Shown here: positions 15,996-23,813 of the stretch, piece by piece
Layout of the letters: each line of letters opens with the position of its first letter
How positions within the stretch are numbered: the stretch's first letter is position 1
DNA from: Nocardia panacis
GTDB lineage: Bacteria > Actinomycetota > Actinomycetes > Mycobacteriales > Mycobacteriaceae
Reading direction: 5' to 3'
DNA length: 64,000 nucleotides
Assembly: GCF_003598715.1 (NCBI RefSeq)
Contig: NZ_QZFU01000029.1
Span: 372,001-436,000, forward strand
Made by a program: the position numbers and the translations under genes
Notes under the pieces: model-generated
Databases searched by the model: none
Told to the model about the DNA's origin: nothing
Seen by the model: the letters and a program-made list of their open reading frames with translations, nothing else

Positions 15996-16793
15996 CTAGA
16001 GTCGCTCCAGTATCGAGCGCAGCAGTTTGCCCAATCGCGGTGCGGCGGCACGCCCTTCGGCCAGCACCTCCGCGTGCGAGAGCGGTGCGCCGGTGACGCC
16101 CGCCGCCAGATTGGTGACCAGGGAGATGCCCAGGATGCGCGCTCCGAGCGCCCGCGCGGCAATGGCCTCCAACACCGTGGACATGCCGACCAGGTCGGCC
16201 CCGACGGTGCGCAGCATGCGGATCTCCGCGGGCGTCTCGTATTGCGGGCCGGTGAGTCCGGCGTAGACGCCCTCGGTGAGCGTCGGGTCGGATTCCTTTG
16301 CCAGCGCGCGCAATTCGGGATCCCAGGCGTCGACCAGATTGACGAAGGTCGCCCCGTCCAGCGGTGTGCGGGCGGTGAGGTTGAGGTGGTCGGCGATGAG
16401 AACCGGCTCGCCGACCCGCAGCCCCTGCCTGATGCCGCCCGCCGCGTTGGTGAGCACCACCGTCCGCGCGCCCGCCGCGATGGCGGCCGAGACCGGGTGC
16501 ACGACCTCGGCGGGTCGGTAGCCCTCGTACAGGTGTTGGCGGCCCATGAGCAGCAAAACCGGTGTGGCGCCGACGAATACCGAATGCACGGTGCCGACGT
16601 GCCCCTGCGCGCTCGGCGTGCCGAAGCCGGGCAGTTCCGACATGGGGATGGAGGCGCTCGGTCGACCGATTTCGGCGGCGGCCTCCTGCCAGCCCGATCC
16701 GAGGACGACCGCGGCCCGATGGCTCGGCACTCCGGTGCGTTCGGCGATTGCTCGAGCAGCTTCGGCTTGGGTGGCGGCCCGTTCGGCAAGCAT
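15996..16793 (-). CDS. deoD: Purine nucleoside phosphorylase
   Basis: A 265-residue trimeric-type purine nucleoside phosphorylase that splits (deoxy)inosine and (deoxy)guanosine with phosphate. Visible motifs are the phosphate loop VVLGSGW (29-35), MGRQHLYEGY with His87, the TNAAGG strand (residues 115-120) and the purine site NLVDAWDPEL. The chosen ATG 16793 gives MLAERAATQAEAA; the frame is open for another 900 bp upstream but runs antisense through the crotonase gene. M. tuberculosis calls this gene deoD or punA (Rv3307). It is first in an operon with pmmB. Confidence 0.94.
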   Translation of the reverse strand: MLAERAATQAEAARAIAERTGVPSHRAAVVLGSGWQEAAAEIGRPSASIPMSELPGFGTPSAQGHVGTVHSVFVGATPVLLLMGRQHLYEGYRPAEVVHPVSAAIAAGARTVVLTNAAGGIRQGLRVGEPVLIADHLNLTARTPLDGATFVNLVDAWDPELRALAKESDPTLTEGVYAGLTGPQYETPAEIRMLRTVGADLVGMSTVLEAIAARALGARILGISLVTNLAAGVTGAPLSHAEVLAEGRAAAPRLGKLLRSILERL

Positions 16794-16877
16794 ATTCGTC
16801 ACTGTATTCGACGGCGGCGTTCCGCAGGTTGCCGCGCCGCTTGCTACCGGCGGGTAGGAACACGCTACGCTGCACGC

Positions 16878-17582
16878 ATGCCGTATCTGGAGCGTGACGG
16901 AGATGTGTTCGTGGTCTACCTCGGCAACGAGGGCCAGACCGATAGCGAGAACCGCTTCCACCCCGACTGGATCGCGGAATTCCACGACCTGCTCGACAAG
17001 GTGGAGGCGTCGCAGGGACCTGCCGCGCTGGTCACCACGGCCACCGGCAAGTTCTACACCAATGGCCTGGATACGGACTGGCTCTTCGGCAATATGGACA
17101 AGAGCCACGGCTACTTGGACCGGGTGCATTCGCTCTACACCCGCCTGCTGCAGTTCCCGCTGCCGACGGTGGCCGCGCTCAACGGTCATGCCTTCGGCGC
17201 GGGCGCCATGCTGGCCACCTCGCACGATTTCCGGGTGATGCGCGCCGACCGCGGCTTCTGGTGCCTGCCCGAGGTGCTGTTGGGTATGCCCTTCACCCTC
17301 GGCATGAACGCGCTGCTGACCGAGCGGCTGACCAACCAGGTCTGCGTGCGGGCGATGACGACCGGTCACCGCTACCCGGCCGATGAGGCGATCGCGGCCG
17401 GTGTGGTCGACGCCAAGGCCGATGCCGACGCGCTGCTGTCCGACGCGGTGGCCCGCGCGGCCGCGCTGGCGGGCAATCGCAAACCGAATCTGCCGGTCAT
17501 CAAGCGGGGGCTGCACGCGCGGGCGCTGGCCGGACTCGCGGTGCCGACCACTTCCGAGAACCTGGCGTTCGCGCTGGGATAG
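16878..17582 (+). CDS. Enoyl-CoA hydratase/isomerase (crotonase) family protein
   Basis: A 234-residue crotonase-fold protein. The first oxyanion-hole region is KFYTNGLDTDWL and the second is LNGHAFGAGAMLATSHDF. The usual catalytic Glu positions of ECH1 are replaced by a Trp/Cys-containing segment (RGFWCLPEVLLGMPF), as in short enoyl-CoA isomerase-like (ECI/ECH3) proteins, so isomerase rather than hydratase activity is plausible. It is divergent from deoD with an 84-bp gap. ATG 16878 was chosen for the MPYLERDGDVFVV start. Confidence 0.88.
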   Translation: MPYLERDGDVFVVYLGNEGQTDSENRFHPDWIAEFHDLLDKVEASQGPAALVTTATGKFYTNGLDTDWLFGNMDKSHGYLDRVHSLYTRLLQFPLPTVAALNGHAFGAGAMLATSHDFRVMRADRGFWCLPEVLLGMPFTLGMNALLTERLTNQVCVRAMTTGHRYPADEAIAAGVVDAKADADALLSDAVARAAALAGNRKPNLPVIKRGLHARALAGLAVPTTSENLAFALG

Positions 17583-17674
17583 CCCCGGCTTCACCCCCGC
17601 GGACCGCCCGAACTCGTTCGGCCGCGTGGTGCCGGGCTGTGCTCGGTCGCCCGCGCAGTGCCAGACTGTGTGCC

Positions 17675-18886
17675 ATGCCACCACCGCGCATCGGCACCGA
17701 GGATTCCCGGACCGCACACCCCGTCGACGCCGCGATCGAGGCGGCCGCGGCGGAGCTGATCGCGCTGTCGCATTCGATTCACGCCGAACCGGAGCTCGCC
17801 TTCGAAGAGGTGCGCAGCGTCGCGAAAATTCTTGTCCCGCTTGCCGAGCGTGGTTTCGCCATCGAGTCGGGGGTGGCCGGGCTGCCCACCGCCTTCCGTG
17901 CGAGCTTCGGCCACGGCCCGCTGACGGTCGCGCTGTGCGCCGAGTACGACGCGCTGCCCGGTATCGGACACGCCTGCGGGCACAACATCATTGCCGCCTC
18001 GGCGGTGGGTGCGGCGCTGGGCCTGGCCGAGGTGGCCGACGCGCTCGGGCTCACGGTGCTGGTGCTGGGCACCCCGGCCGAGGAAAGCGGCGGCGGCAAG
18101 GTGCTCATGCTCGAGCGCGGCGTCTTCGACGATGTGGCGCTGGCGATGATGGTGCATCCCGGTCCGGTCGACATCGTCGGCGCGCACTCCTTGGCGATGG
18201 CGGATCTGTCGATCGTGTTCCACGGCCGCGAGGCGCATGCCAGCGCCGCGCCCGAACGGGGCCGCAACGCGGGTGACGCGGTCACCATCACCCAGGTTGC
18301 CCTCGGATTGCTCCGACAGCATCTCCAGCCCGGACAGCAACTGCACGGTATAGTCGGCGACGGTGGCGTAGCCCCCAACATCGTGCCCGGACGTGCGGAA
18401 CTGCTGTATTACCTGCGCGCAGTCGACTCCGCATCGCTCGACGATCTGCTGCGACGAGCGTCGGATTGTTTCGCGGCGGGCGCCCTGGCGACCGGCTGCA
18501 CGCACGAAATCCGCACCGTTGCGCCGACATATACCGAGCTCACCCCGGATCCGGAACTACTGTGTGCTTATCGCGAGCATATCGTCGACCTCGGCAGGGT
18601 GCCGATCGCACCCGAACTCGAGGCGCAGCGCCCACTCGGGAGCACGGACATGGGCAACGTCACCAACGTCATTCCGGGCATCCATCCGGTGATCGGCATC
18701 GATGCCGGTGGGGCGGTGACACATCAACCGGCCTTCGCCGCCGCGAGCGTCAACGCCTCGGCCGACCGCGCCGTCATCGACGGTGCGCGCGCACTGGCGC
18801 GTACCGCCGTCACCGCCGCTCGCGATGAATTGCATAGGGAGAGGTTGTTACAACGGCTGATTCAACGACAGGAGGGTATTCGGTGA
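17675..18886 (+). CDS. amiB1: M20-family amidohydrolase, AmiB1-type
   Basis: A 403-residue M20 metallopeptidase-fold amidohydrolase. The metal site residues are in HACGHNIIAAS and TPAEESGGG, with the lid dimerisation region HGREAHASAAPERGRN. Such enzymes hydrolyse N-acyl amino acids or aryl dipeptides. ATG 17675 was preferred to an upstream TTG because it gives the compact N-terminus MPPPRIGTEDS. The following gene overlaps it by 4 nt, so both are made together; the pair corresponds to Rv3306c-Rv3305c. Confidence 0.88.
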   Translation: MPPPRIGTEDSRTAHPVDAAIEAAAAELIALSHSIHAEPELAFEEVRSVAKILVPLAERGFAIESGVAGLPTAFRASFGHGPLTVALCAEYDALPGIGHACGHNIIAASAVGAALGLAEVADALGLTVLVLGTPAEESGGGKVLMLERGVFDDVALAMMVHPGPVDIVGAHSLAMADLSIVFHGREAHASAAPERGRNAGDAVTITQVALGLLRQHLQPGQQLHGIVGDGGVAPNIVPGRAELLYYLRAVDSASLDDLLRRASDCFAAGALATGCTHEIRTVAPTYTELTPDPELLCAYREHIVDLGRVPIAPELEAQRPLGSTDMGNVTNVIPGIHPVIGIDAGGAVTHQPAFAAASVNASADRAVIDGARALARTAVTAARDELHRERLLQRLIQRQEGIR

Positions 18887-20124
18887 GCATTACCGGCCGT
18901 TCCGCGGAGCTCACGCGGCAGGCCGCCGAAAGCGGCGAGCGTGCGCGTCGGGAACAGCGCACGGCGGGCACCGCGCAGGAGACGATCGACGCGTGGTTGG
19001 CCGACCACACCGCGGATCTCGTGCACTGGCGCAGGCACATTCACGCCAACCCGGAGCTTTCCCGCACCGAGTTCGCCACCACGGAGTTCATCTCGGCCTG
19101 GCTGCACAAGGCCGGGTTGCAACCGAGGGTGCTGCCCGGTGGCACGGGGCTGGTTTGCGATATCGGTCCGGACGGTCCGCGCATCGGACTGCGCGCCGAT
19201 ATCGACGCGCTACCGCTGCAGGAGTTCACGGGTCTGAGTTTCGCCTCCACCGCGCCGGGGGTGGCGCACGCGTGCGGGCACGACGCGCACGCCGCGATCC
19301 TGCTCGGCGCCGCGATGGCGCTGGCGGAGGTGCAGCGGCTGCCGATCGGTGTGCGCGTGGTATTCCAGCCCGCCGAGGAGGTGATGCCGGGCGGTGCGAT
19401 CGATGTGGTGGCCACCGGCGCGATGGAGGGTGTCGAGCGCATTTTCGCCCTGCACTGCGATCCGCGCCTGGAGGTCGGGCGGGTCGGTGTGCGGTGTGGT
19501 CCGATCACCTCGGCCGCCGACACCGTCGAATTGGTGTTGGATTCGCCGGGCGGGCACACGTCACGTCCGCATCTGACCAGTGATCTGGTGTACGCGATCG
19601 GCACCGTCATCACCGGTCTGCCCGGTCTGCTCTCGCGGCGCATCGATCCGCGCACCAGCACCGTGATGGTGTGGGGCGCGGTGTCGGCGGGCAAGGCCCC
19701 CAACGCGATTCCGCAGACCGGCATGCTCACCGGTACGGTGCGCACCGGTGATCACGCCACCTGGTCACTGCTCGAGCCGATGGTCCGCGAGATCGTGGAC
19801 GGTCTGCTCGCGCCGACGGGGGTCCGTTATCAGCTCAACTACAAACGCGGTGTGCCGCCGGTGGTCAATGACGAGCAGGCGACCAGGATGTTCGAGGACG
19901 CCATCCGCAAGCTCGGTCCCGACGCGCTGGCCGACACGATGCAGTCCAGCGGCGGGGAGGATTTCTCCTGGTATCTGGAGGAGGTGCCCGGCGCGATGGC
20001 CCGACTCGGCGTGTGGTCCGGCCACGGTGAACAGCTCGACCTGCATCAGCCCACCTTCGATCTCGACGAGCGCGCGCTCGCGGTGGGTGTGCGGGTGCTC
20101 ACCAATATCGTGCTCGCGGGCTGA
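18883..20124 (+). CDS. amiA1: M20-family amidohydrolase, AmiA1-type
   Basis: A 413-residue paralogue of the preceding protein. The metal-binding motifs HACGHDAHAAIL and FQPAEEVMPGG and the C-terminal SSGGEDFSWYLE are complete. The N-terminus carries about 30 extra charged residues before the catalytic fold (WRRHIHANPELSR). It starts at GTG 18883, inside the stop of amiB1 (GTGA overlap), indicating coupled translation and probably joint function, perhaps a heterodimer. A perfect palindromic terminator follows. Confidence 0.9.
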   Translation: MSITGRSAELTRQAAESGERARREQRTAGTAQETIDAWLADHTADLVHWRRHIHANPELSRTEFATTEFISAWLHKAGLQPRVLPGGTGLVCDIGPDGPRIGLRADIDALPLQEFTGLSFASTAPGVAHACGHDAHAAILLGAAMALAEVQRLPIGVRVVFQPAEEVMPGGAIDVVATGAMEGVERIFALHCDPRLEVGRVGVRCGPITSAADTVELVLDSPGGHTSRPHLTSDLVYAIGTVITGLPGLLSRRIDPRTSTVMVWGAVSAGKAPNAIPQTGMLTGTVRTGDHATWSLLEPMVREIVDGLLAPTGVRYQLNYKRGVPPVVNDEQATRMFEDAIRKLGPDALADTMQSSGGEDFSWYLEEVPGAMARLGVWSGHGEQLDLHQPTFDLDERALAVGVRVLTNIVLAG

Positions 20125-20140
20125 GACCGCGAAATATCAA

Positions 20141-20168
20141 GTGGCCGACTCGAATTCGAGTCGGCCAC
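20141..20168. terminator. Perfect palindromic bidirectional terminator
   Basis: An 11-bp stem (GTGGCCGACTC with its complement) encloses GAATTC, so the 28 bases are a perfect palindrome. Flanking CGCGAAATA and TATTTC can add pairs. It separates convergent amiA1 and the GGCT-fold gene. Confidence 0.75.
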
Positions 20169-20204
20169 GCTATTTCCGCGGCGGCGGCGTCTTCGCGACC
20201 GCGA

Positions 20205-20678
20205 TCACACCGAACCCGGTCCGACATTGCGACTGTTGCGGGTGCGCAGCGCGTGCACGTAATCCTCTGGCGCGCCCGCCTTCTCCGCGGCGTCGGCGAT
20301 GACGCCGATGTACCGGGCCGAGGGCAGTCCGCCCTCGTAGGCGTCGAGTACATACAGCCACGCCAGTGTGGGATCCGCCGACGAGCCGTCGCCCCGGCTG
20401 ACCCGCAGGCGAATCTTCTTGTGGATGCCGAAGTCCGAACCCTCCCAGCGGTCGAGCCGCTGCTCGTCTTCCGCGGAGACGTCGTAGAGGACCACGAAGA
20501 CCCTGGCGCCCGGATCCTCCACGACCGTCGCGAGCGGACCCTCCCAACCGATATCGTCGCCGGCGAATGTCAGCCGCCAGCCCTCCAACCAGCCCGTTCC
20601 GGACAGTGGCGAGTGCGGGCAGCGCTCGAGCATTTGCGACGAGTCCATATTGGACCCATAGGCGGCGTAGATCGGCAC
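20205..20678 (-). CDS. Gamma-glutamylcyclotransferase-fold protein
   Basis: A 157-residue protein with the GGCT/AIG2 signature YAAYGSNM at residues 4-11 and the strand ARVFVVLYDVSAEDEQRLDR typical of the fold. A Glu in the RWEGSD turn is the best candidate for the catalytic acid. Family members release 5-oxoproline from gamma-glutamyl compounds, but several bacterial members have unknown substrates. It corresponds to Rv3304 in position between amiA1 and lpdA, transcribed opposite to both. Confidence 0.82.
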   Translation of the reverse strand: MPIYAAYGSNMDSSQMLERCPHSPLSGTGWLEGWRLTFAGDDIGWEGPLATVVEDPGARVFVVLYDVSAEDEQRLDRWEGSDFGIHKKIRLRVSRGDGSSADPTLAWLYVLDAYEGGLPSARYIGVIADAAEKAGAPEDYVHALRTRNSRNVGPGSV

Positions 20679-20860
20679 CAGGAAAGGTTAGCCAATAAAG
20701 CCCGGTGACGTTCGATTGCGATGGCTGCCGCGCGGCGGGTCTCGGCGAATCACCCGAACTGACCGGTGAGTAGCACGTCCGGCGAATATGTGGCAGCTCA
20801 CCCGACTACGGTTGTCCCTGCACCGGAGATCCCGGTTCATCTGCTCCAGCGGAGGTATCA

Positions 20861-20896
20861 ATGACCCGCACGGCGATCAAGCGGAGGTATCAATGA
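20861..20896 (+). CDS. Putative 11-residue leader peptide 1 (MTRTAIKRRYQ)
   Basis: The first repeated ATG has the same GGAGG as lpdA and encodes MTRTAIKRRYQ. Its TGA overlaps the second repeated ATG (ATGA). It is probably a by-product of the duplication, but with its ribosome site it should be translated and could couple to the next start. Confidence 0.4.
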   Translation: MTRTAIKRRYQ

Positions 20897-20928
20897 CCCG
20901 CACGGCGATCAAGCGGAGGTATCAATGA
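20893..20928 (+). CDS. Putative 11-residue leader peptide 2 (MTRTAIKRRYQ)
   Basis: Identical to leader peptide 1 and encoded by the second repeat unit. Its TGA overlaps the lpdA ATG (ATGA at 20925-20928), so ribosomes finishing it could restart on lpdA. Confidence 0.4.
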   Translation: MTRTAIKRRYQ

Positions 20929-22328
20929 CCCGCATAGCGATCATTGGTGGCGGACCTGCCGGTTACGAGGCGGCGCTGGTGGCCTCCCAGCACGGCGCCA
21001 CCGTGACGTTGATCGACAGCGATGGCATCGGCGGCGCGTGCGTGCTGTGGGATTGTGTCCCGTCCAAGACGTTCATCGCCTCGACCGGGGTGCGCACCGA
21101 TCTGCGTCGCGCCCGCGGGCTCGGCATCGATCTCGACCCCAGCAACGCGCAGATCCAACTGGCCGAGGTGAATACGCGCGTCAAGGAGTTGGCGCTGGCC
21201 CAGTCCTCCGATATCCGTTCGAAGTTGCAGGCCGCCGGGGTGAGCATCCTGGCCGGTCGCGGTGAACTGTGCGATCCCGCCCTGGGTTTGGCCGCGCACC
21301 GGGTGCTGGCCCGGCTCGCGGACGGCACCGAGGAGACCATCGAGGCCGAGGTGGTGCTGCTCGCCACCGGCGCGAGTCCACGCGTGCTGCCCGGCGCCGA
21401 ACCCGATGGCGAGCGCATCCTCAATTGGCGTCAGCTCTACGACCTGAAGGAACTGCCCGAGACGCTGGTGGTGGTCGGATCCGGTGTCACCGGCGCCGAA
21501 TTCGTCTCCGCGTACACCGAGATGGGTGTGCGGGTGAAATTGGTCGCCAGCCGCGATCGGGTGCTGCCCGGTGAGGACGCCGACGCGGCGCTGGTGCTGG
21601 AGGACGCGCTGGCCGAGCGCGGTGTGGAACTGGTCAAGCACGGTCGCGCGGATGCCGTGGAGCGCACCGAGAACGGCGTTGTCGTCAAGCTGTCCGACGG
21701 TCGCACCGTGACGGGTACGCACGCGCTGATGACGGTCGGCTCCACCCCCAATACCGCGGGCCTGGGTTTGGATCGGGTCGGCATCGAGGTCGATCGCGGC
21801 GGCTATCTGCGGGTCGACCGGGTCTCGCGCACCACGGTGCCCGGTATCTACGCCGCAGGGGACTGCACCGGACTGTTGCCGCTGGCCTCGGTGGGTGCGA
21901 TGCAGGGGCGTATCGCCATGTATCACGCGCTGGGCGAGGGCGTGAGTCCGATTCGTTTGAAGACGGTGGCTTCGGCGGTATTCACCCGGCCGGAGATCGC
22001 GACGGTCGGCGTGAGTCAGACCGCCATCGATGACGGCGAGGTGCCTGCGCGCACGGTGATGCTCCCGTTGAATACCAATCCGCGCGCCAAGATGTCGGGA
22101 CTGCGTCGAGGTTTCGTCAAGATCTTCTGTCGGCCCGCCACCGGTGTGGTGATCGGCGGGGTGGTGGTGGCCCCGATCGCTTCGGAGTTGATTCTGCCTA
22201 TCGCCATGGCGGTGCAGAACAATCTGACCGTGAACGATCTGGCGCAGACATTCTCGGTGTATCCATCGTTGACGGGTTCGGTGACCGAGGCGGCCCGTCA
22301 GCTCATGCGGCATGACGACCTCGGCTGA
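20925..22328 (+). CDS. lpdA: NAD(P)H quinone reductase LpdA-type flavoprotein disulfide reductase
   Basis: A 467-residue flavoprotein of the pyridine nucleotide-disulfide reductase family, equivalent in position and sequence to Rv3303c. Motifs: FAD site IIGGGPAGYEA (6-16), a CxxxxC pair Cys39/Cys44 (GGACVLWDCVPSK), NAD(P) site VVVGSGVTGAEF, and FAD ribityl motif GIYAAGDCTGLLPLA. The C-terminal His-Glu pair of lipoamide dehydrogenases is missing: the region reads FSVYPSLTGSVTEA. This argues against lipoamide dehydrogenase activity and for a quinone reductase role. It is preceded by three copies of its start site. Confidence 0.9.
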   Translation: MTRIAIIGGGPAGYEAALVASQHGATVTLIDSDGIGGACVLWDCVPSKTFIASTGVRTDLRRARGLGIDLDPSNAQIQLAEVNTRVKELALAQSSDIRSKLQAAGVSILAGRGELCDPALGLAAHRVLARLADGTEETIEAEVVLLATGASPRVLPGAEPDGERILNWRQLYDLKELPETLVVVGSGVTGAEFVSAYTEMGVRVKLVASRDRVLPGEDADAALVLEDALAERGVELVKHGRADAVERTENGVVVKLSDGRTVTGTHALMTVGSTPNTAGLGLDRVGIEVDRGGYLRVDRVSRTTVPGIYAAGDCTGLLPLASVGAMQGRIAMYHALGEGVSPIRLKTVASAVFTRPEIATVGVSQTAIDDGEVPARTVMLPLNTNPRAKMSGLRRGFVKIFCRPATGVVIGGVVVAPIASELILPIAMAVQNNLTVNDLAQTFSVYPSLTGSVTEAARQLMRHDDLG

Positions 22329-22660
22329 AGACCTTGCCTAGCAGGCCTATTGCCAAACATGTAGGGACAACCGAACCGATCGTGCGGAAATCCGTTCGGT
22401 TTTCCCGTATTTCAGGGGGTTGACCGGTGAGTATGGTTGCCAATGCTGGGGTTTCATTCGCATTGCCTATGCGGCGCTCATGTGGTTCACTTCCCGCAGA
22501 GATGCGATCGGCGGGCGGTCGTAGTTGTCGTGTTGGGGGAGTTGTCCTTTCCTGAAACGGGAGCGCGGCGGCCCACAGGTTGCCTTGCGACCGAGCGTCT
22601 TCAGAGGGACGACTGAGCGTGACCAATTTCGGTCGCGTTCGGGAAAGGGATTAGCGAAAA
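22329..22660. other. 332-bp intergenic region after lpdA
   Basis: No convincing gene is present on either strand. The region holds one possible terminator (22370-22404) and, further on, the presumed promoter of the Pro-rich secreted protein gene. It is less GC-rich than the flanking genes. Confidence 0.6.
22370..22404 (+). terminator. Possible lpdA terminator
   Basis: ACCGAAC (22370-22376) pairs with GTTCGGT (22394-22400), followed by TTTCCC. The 17-nt loop is long, so this is only a candidate. Confidence 0.4.
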
Positions 22661-23743
22661 GTGAAACATCGTAAGCCGAGTCGGGTGGAGCGAGCGATGG
22701 CGAGCACATCGTTGCCACTGGCCACCGTGGCCGCAGTGGCCACCCTGTTCGCGGCGCCGGCGGGGGCGGCGCCGCAGGACGCGCCGACTATCCCCCCGAC
22801 CATTCCGCCGACGGCGCCCGCGCAACCGGGCATCGAGACGCCTGCCACCGAGACTCCCGCACCCAACCCTGGCGCGGACGCCCCGACATCGGAGACGCCC
22901 GCACCGAAGCCGGACAACGCGCCCAAGGCCGCGCCGAACCAGCCGCCGACGCCCAGCCCGAGCCAACCGGGTGTCACCACTCCGGAGCCGAATCAGGCAC
23001 TGCCGGGCCAGAAGAAGCCGCAGACGCCCACGCAGCCCGGTGTCACCACCCCGCGCATCGCGCCGCTGCCGGTGCCGGGTCAGCAGCCGGGCGATATGCC
23101 CGCGGTCATGCCGGATCAGCCCGGTGTGCAGCAGCCCAAGCCCGCTCCCGGCGGCACGCAGCAGCAGCCGGGCGCGGTGCCTCCCGGCCAGGCGAATCCG
23201 GCCAAGCCCCAGCCGCCCGCCGACGACCTGGTGCAGACGCCCCAGCCGCCGCAGCAGCCGCGCTGGCAGTCGCCGCAGTTGCAGTCCGCGCCGCCCGCCC
23301 CGGTCGTCGAGATGTCGGGTCCGCACCTCGAGGTCGGCGCGAATGTCGACGGTGGTGCGGTGCTGCCGGGCTTCGTCGCCAACACTCACCACTTCTCCAA
23401 TAAGGACGGCTACGTCGGGACCGTCGGCTACCACACCCCGACGGGTGCGGGCGAGGCCGGTATCTCGGTGGAGTTCGTCGATATCAACACCATCAAGGTC
23501 ACCTCGTACACCGGTGGCGAGGGTCTGGCCGACGGCAAGAACACGGCGATTCTCGACACCACCCAGTTGAATCTGGCGAAGGCGGCCGTCGAGCAGTGGA
23601 TCGAGTCGCAGCCGGGTGGCGCCGCGGCGCTGGACGCGGCCCGCCATGCCGCGCCGCCGATCCTGCCGCCGGGCGATGTCGCGCCGCAGACCGTCGATGT
23701 GGGTGGCGTCACCACGCAGTGGGGTGGTTCACTCCAGTACTGA
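22661..23743 (+). CDS. Secreted Pro-rich protein
   Basis: A 360-residue exported protein. The signal peptide covers about residues 1-36, with cleavage after AGA (PAGA-APQD). Residues 38-215 are a Pro/Gln/Thr-rich low-complexity tail with recurring PGVTTP and QPG units, a likely wall-spanning spacer. The C-terminal 140 residues form a folded domain (GPHLEVGANVDGGAVLPGFV, GYVGTVGYHTPTGAGEAGIS) of no recognised family. It starts at GTG 22661. A UUCG-loop terminator follows, so it is likely monocistronic. Confidence 0.72.
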   Translation: MKHRKPSRVERAMASTSLPLATVAAVATLFAAPAGAAPQDAPTIPPTIPPTAPAQPGIETPATETPAPNPGADAPTSETPAPKPDNAPKAAPNQPPTPSPSQPGVTTPEPNQALPGQKKPQTPTQPGVTTPRIAPLPVPGQQPGDMPAVMPDQPGVQQPKPAPGGTQQQPGAVPPGQANPAKPQPPADDLVQTPQPPQQPRWQSPQLQSAPPAPVVEMSGPHLEVGANVDGGAVLPGFVANTHHFSNKDGYVGTVGYHTPTGAGEAGISVEFVDINTIKVTSYTGGEGLADGKNTAILDTTQLNLAKAAVEQWIESQPGGAAALDAARHAAPPILPPGDVAPQTVDVGGVTTQWGGSLQY

Positions 23744-23759
23744 CGCGTGCTGATTCGAT

Positions 23760-23791
23760 GGGTGGGGCGGTCGTTCGCGACCGCCCCACCC
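23760..23791 (+). terminator. UUCG tetraloop terminator
   Basis: A 14-bp perfect stem (GGGTGGGGCGGTCG with its complement) closes a TTCG loop, 16 nt after the Pro-rich gene stop. It is a very stable hairpin without a U tract, and the ribosome site of the next gene follows at 23801. Confidence 0.75.
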
Positions 23792-23813
23792 GTGTGTCCA
23801 GGGGAGAAAGGAT

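Larger units (their letters stand above)
20849..20944 (+). repeat. Three tandem 32-bp copies of the lpdA ribosome site and start
   Basis: A 32-bp unit beginning GCGGAGGTATCAATGACC occurs at 20849, 20881 and 20913. The first two copies are identical; the third differs at two bases in its 3' end and continues into lpdA. Each unit carries GGAGG and an ATG (20861, 20893, 20925). As 32 is not a multiple of 3, the first two ATGs open short frames that end exactly over the next ATG. This looks like slippage-type duplication of a translation start. Confidence 0.95.
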
